A stretch of 64,000 nt of DNA from Gottfriedia luciferensis (GTDB taxonomy: Bacteria; Bacillota; Bacilli; Bacillales; Bacillaceae_G). Below, piece by piece: positions 62,624-64,000 of this stretch. The stretch is taken from the NCBI RefSeq assembly GCF_001712755.1, contig NZ_MDKC01000037.1, positions 186,001-250,000 of the forward strand. Direction: 5' to 3'. The first letter of the stretch is position 1. Each line of letters begins with the position of its first letter. The notes below the pieces were generated by a model. The model saw nothing but the letters and a program-made list of their open reading frames with translations. It made no database searches and was not told the DNA's origin. A program made the translations under genes and the position numbers.

Positions 62624-64000
62624 TGCAGAAAAATACAAAAAAAATAGGGGATGGAAAAAGAGTCATAAACTTTCTCAAGCCTCATAAAAAATGGGTTTTT
62701 GCAGATTCATTTGTAATTGCTTTAAGTCAAGTTTGTGCAGCATTAATACCTACTCTAGGAACGGGTTGGTTAATTGATCATATAATTCCAAACCATGACA
62801 ATGCACTATTATGGGGATTAATGTGGTTGCTTGTAATTGCTGCAATTCTTGATTTAATTTTAATGGTCATTGATGAGTATTTTTGCCATCATATTGCTAA
62901 ATCTGTTACAAACTGGCAAAAACTACGGTTATTTAAGCATTTGCAAATTTTACCTTATTCATATTTTCATCAATCTAAATCTGGTGAATTATTAGCACGA
63001 GTTTCTGATGACCCAGATACACTGCATAATTTTTTAGCATGGGAAGGCTCTACTTTTATGGCTTCTGTTCAAGGAGTATTTATATATAGTATTGTCTTAC
63101 TTTGGATTAATCCTTATTTAATGATTACTAGTGTTGTTTTAGGTGTTTTATTTTATTGGACGTCTAATAAAGTCGGAGCTCGTACTAGAATTGCTTCTGC
63201 TAAAGCTAGAACTGAAGCGTCACGTTATTTAGAAAGATTACGAGAATCAGTAACAGGAATTCAACTTTCGAGAATTCTTGGTGCAACGGATTATGAAATT
63301 CAAAGTGTTGCCGATATCCGTAAATCATTTATGAAAGAATCAATTATTGAATTAAAAGCTAGAATGCAATCAATTGTTGTAATCGGTAGCTATAATGGAT
63401 TTGCTTTAGCTGCAGTCTATTTTATAAGTGTTTTACTAATTTCAAATGATCAAATCACAACGGGACAAATGTATACGGCAGGTGGGCTTGTGACCATTGC
63501 GGCTAATGAAATTCAAAGGATGTTAAGAAACTGGTTATCAGTACGTAGAACTGGTCCTGCATTAGATCGATCTGAAAAATTATTAGCTGAAGAAGTTTCA
63601 GAATTTGAAGTACAAGAAGGTGAAAAATTAAATTCAGTTAATGGGTTAATTGAATTTAAAGAGGTTAAATTTGCCTATCCAACGAAGGAAGAATTTGTGT
63701 TAAATGGATTGTCATTTCATGTGAAGCCAGGGGAAGCAGTGGCCGTAGTAGGACCAAGTGGTGCCGGAAAATCAACAATTGTAGATTTATTATTAGGTTT
63801 CTATCCGTTAAATAATGGAACAATTGAAGTAGATGGTTTACCAATTGAAAAAGCGAATGCAAAGTGGATTAGGGATGCGATTTCGTTTGTTTCGCAAGAT
63901 GTACAGCTAAGAAATGGTAGTTTAGCTGATAATATTCGTATAGGAAATGAAATGGTAACAGATGATGAAATGATTCAGGCTTTAAAAGATAGTGGATTAT
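62620..64000 (+). CDS. ABC exporter, second half-transporter (3' end outside window)
   Basis: Open from ATG at 62620 (overlapping the previous stop as ATGATG; the second ATG is equally possible) to the right edge, 460 codons without a stop. It has an N-terminal membrane domain with hydrophobic segments from about residue 24, then a nucleotide-binding domain with Walker A GPSGAGKST near 384 and Q-loop FVSQDVQ near 425. The signature and Walker B lie beyond the window, so it cannot be told whether this partner has a degenerate ATP site. AAAAGGAGAG precedes the start. Confidence 0.9.
   Translation, partial: MMQKNTKKIGDGKRVINFLKPHKKWVFADSFVIALSQVCAALIPTLGTGWLIDHIIPNHDNALLWGLMWLLVIAAILDLILMVIDEYFCHHIAKSVTNWQKLRLFKHLQILPYSYFHQSKSGELLARVSDDPDTLHNFLAWEGSTFMASVQGVFIYSIVLLWINPYLMITSVVLGVLFYWTSNKVGARTRIASAKARTEASRYLERLRESVTGIQLSRILGATDYEIQSVADIRKSFMKESIIELKARMQSIVVIGSYNGFALAAVYFISVLLISNDQITTGQMYTAGGLVTIAANEIQRMLRNWLSVRRTGPALDRSEKLLAEEVSEFEVQEGEKLNSVNGLIEFKEVKFAYPTKEEFVLNGLSFHVKPGEAVAVVGPSGAGKSTIVDLLLGFYPLNNGTIEVDGLPIEKANAKWIRDAISFVSQDVQLRNGSLADNIRIGNEMVTDDEMIQALKDSGL

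Overview
The window is a chromosomal segment of an AT-rich, endospore-forming Firmicute of the Bacillaceae. It holds the ylb cluster, the division and cell-wall (dcw) cluster with spoVD, spoVE and spoIIGA-sigE-sigG, the ylm cluster up to divIVA and ileS, and a complete pyrimidine operon, in the order known from Bacillus subtilis. A meso-diaminopimelate-type MurE, a BshC for bacillithiol, and frequent TTG/GTG starts fit this. Genus is not decidable from sequence alone; a relative of the B. cereus or Gottfriedia lineages is my guess.

Region 1 (1-15.9 kb) runs from the end of ylbE to bshC. It covers the Y-complex subunit YlbF, RsmD, CoaD, the sporulation membrane protein YlbJ, YlbK, the Lon-like protease YlbL, TmcAL (which appears to start at a non-canonical codon), YlbN, L32, a RsfA/GerR-type regulator, PanE and BshC. 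The intergenic stretches here carry most of the unusual DNA. These are a heavily structured gap upstream of rsmD, a GC-rich palindromic element framed by duplicated terminators, and a tandem array of a second Bacillaceae-type repeat.

Region 2 (15.9-41.2 kb) is the dcw/sporulation block: mraZ (with MraZ-type operator boxes), rsmH, ftsL, pbpB, spoVD, murE, mraY, murD, spoVE, murG, murB, divIB, ftsA, ftsZ, spoIIGA, sigE, sigG, ylmC-D-E, sepF, ylmG, ylmH, divIVA. It makes lipid II, the divisome and the first compartment-specific sigma factors of sporulation. Compared with B. subtilis as I recall it, ylxW-ylxX-sbp and bpr are absent, and a reverse-strand methyltransferase sits between ftsZ and spoIIGA.

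Region 3 (41.2-47.7 kb) holds an isoleucine T-box with ileS, a small helix-turn-helix-like protein, a secreted CAP-domain protein, ylyA, lspA and rluD. Region 4 (47.7-59.5 kb) is the pyr operon pyrR-pyrP-pyrB-pyrC-carA-carB-pyrK-pyrD-pyrF-pyrE, with tightly overlapping genes from pyrB onward and two PyrR attenuators. Region 5 (59.5-64 kb) holds a 16-unit array with a 20-bp period, a DUF1572/DinB-like protein, and a two-gene ABC exporter whose second gene runs off the window.

Most genes are conserved housekeeping genes. The best candidates for something undescribed are the structured 2742-2932 intergenic region (hairpins, a leftward terminator and a 31-codon ORF with a strong ribosome-binding site), the 20-bp periodic array after pyrE, and the small cysteine-tailed protein between ylbF and ylbG. 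No CRISPR array, prophage, transposase, tRNA or rRNA gene was seen.
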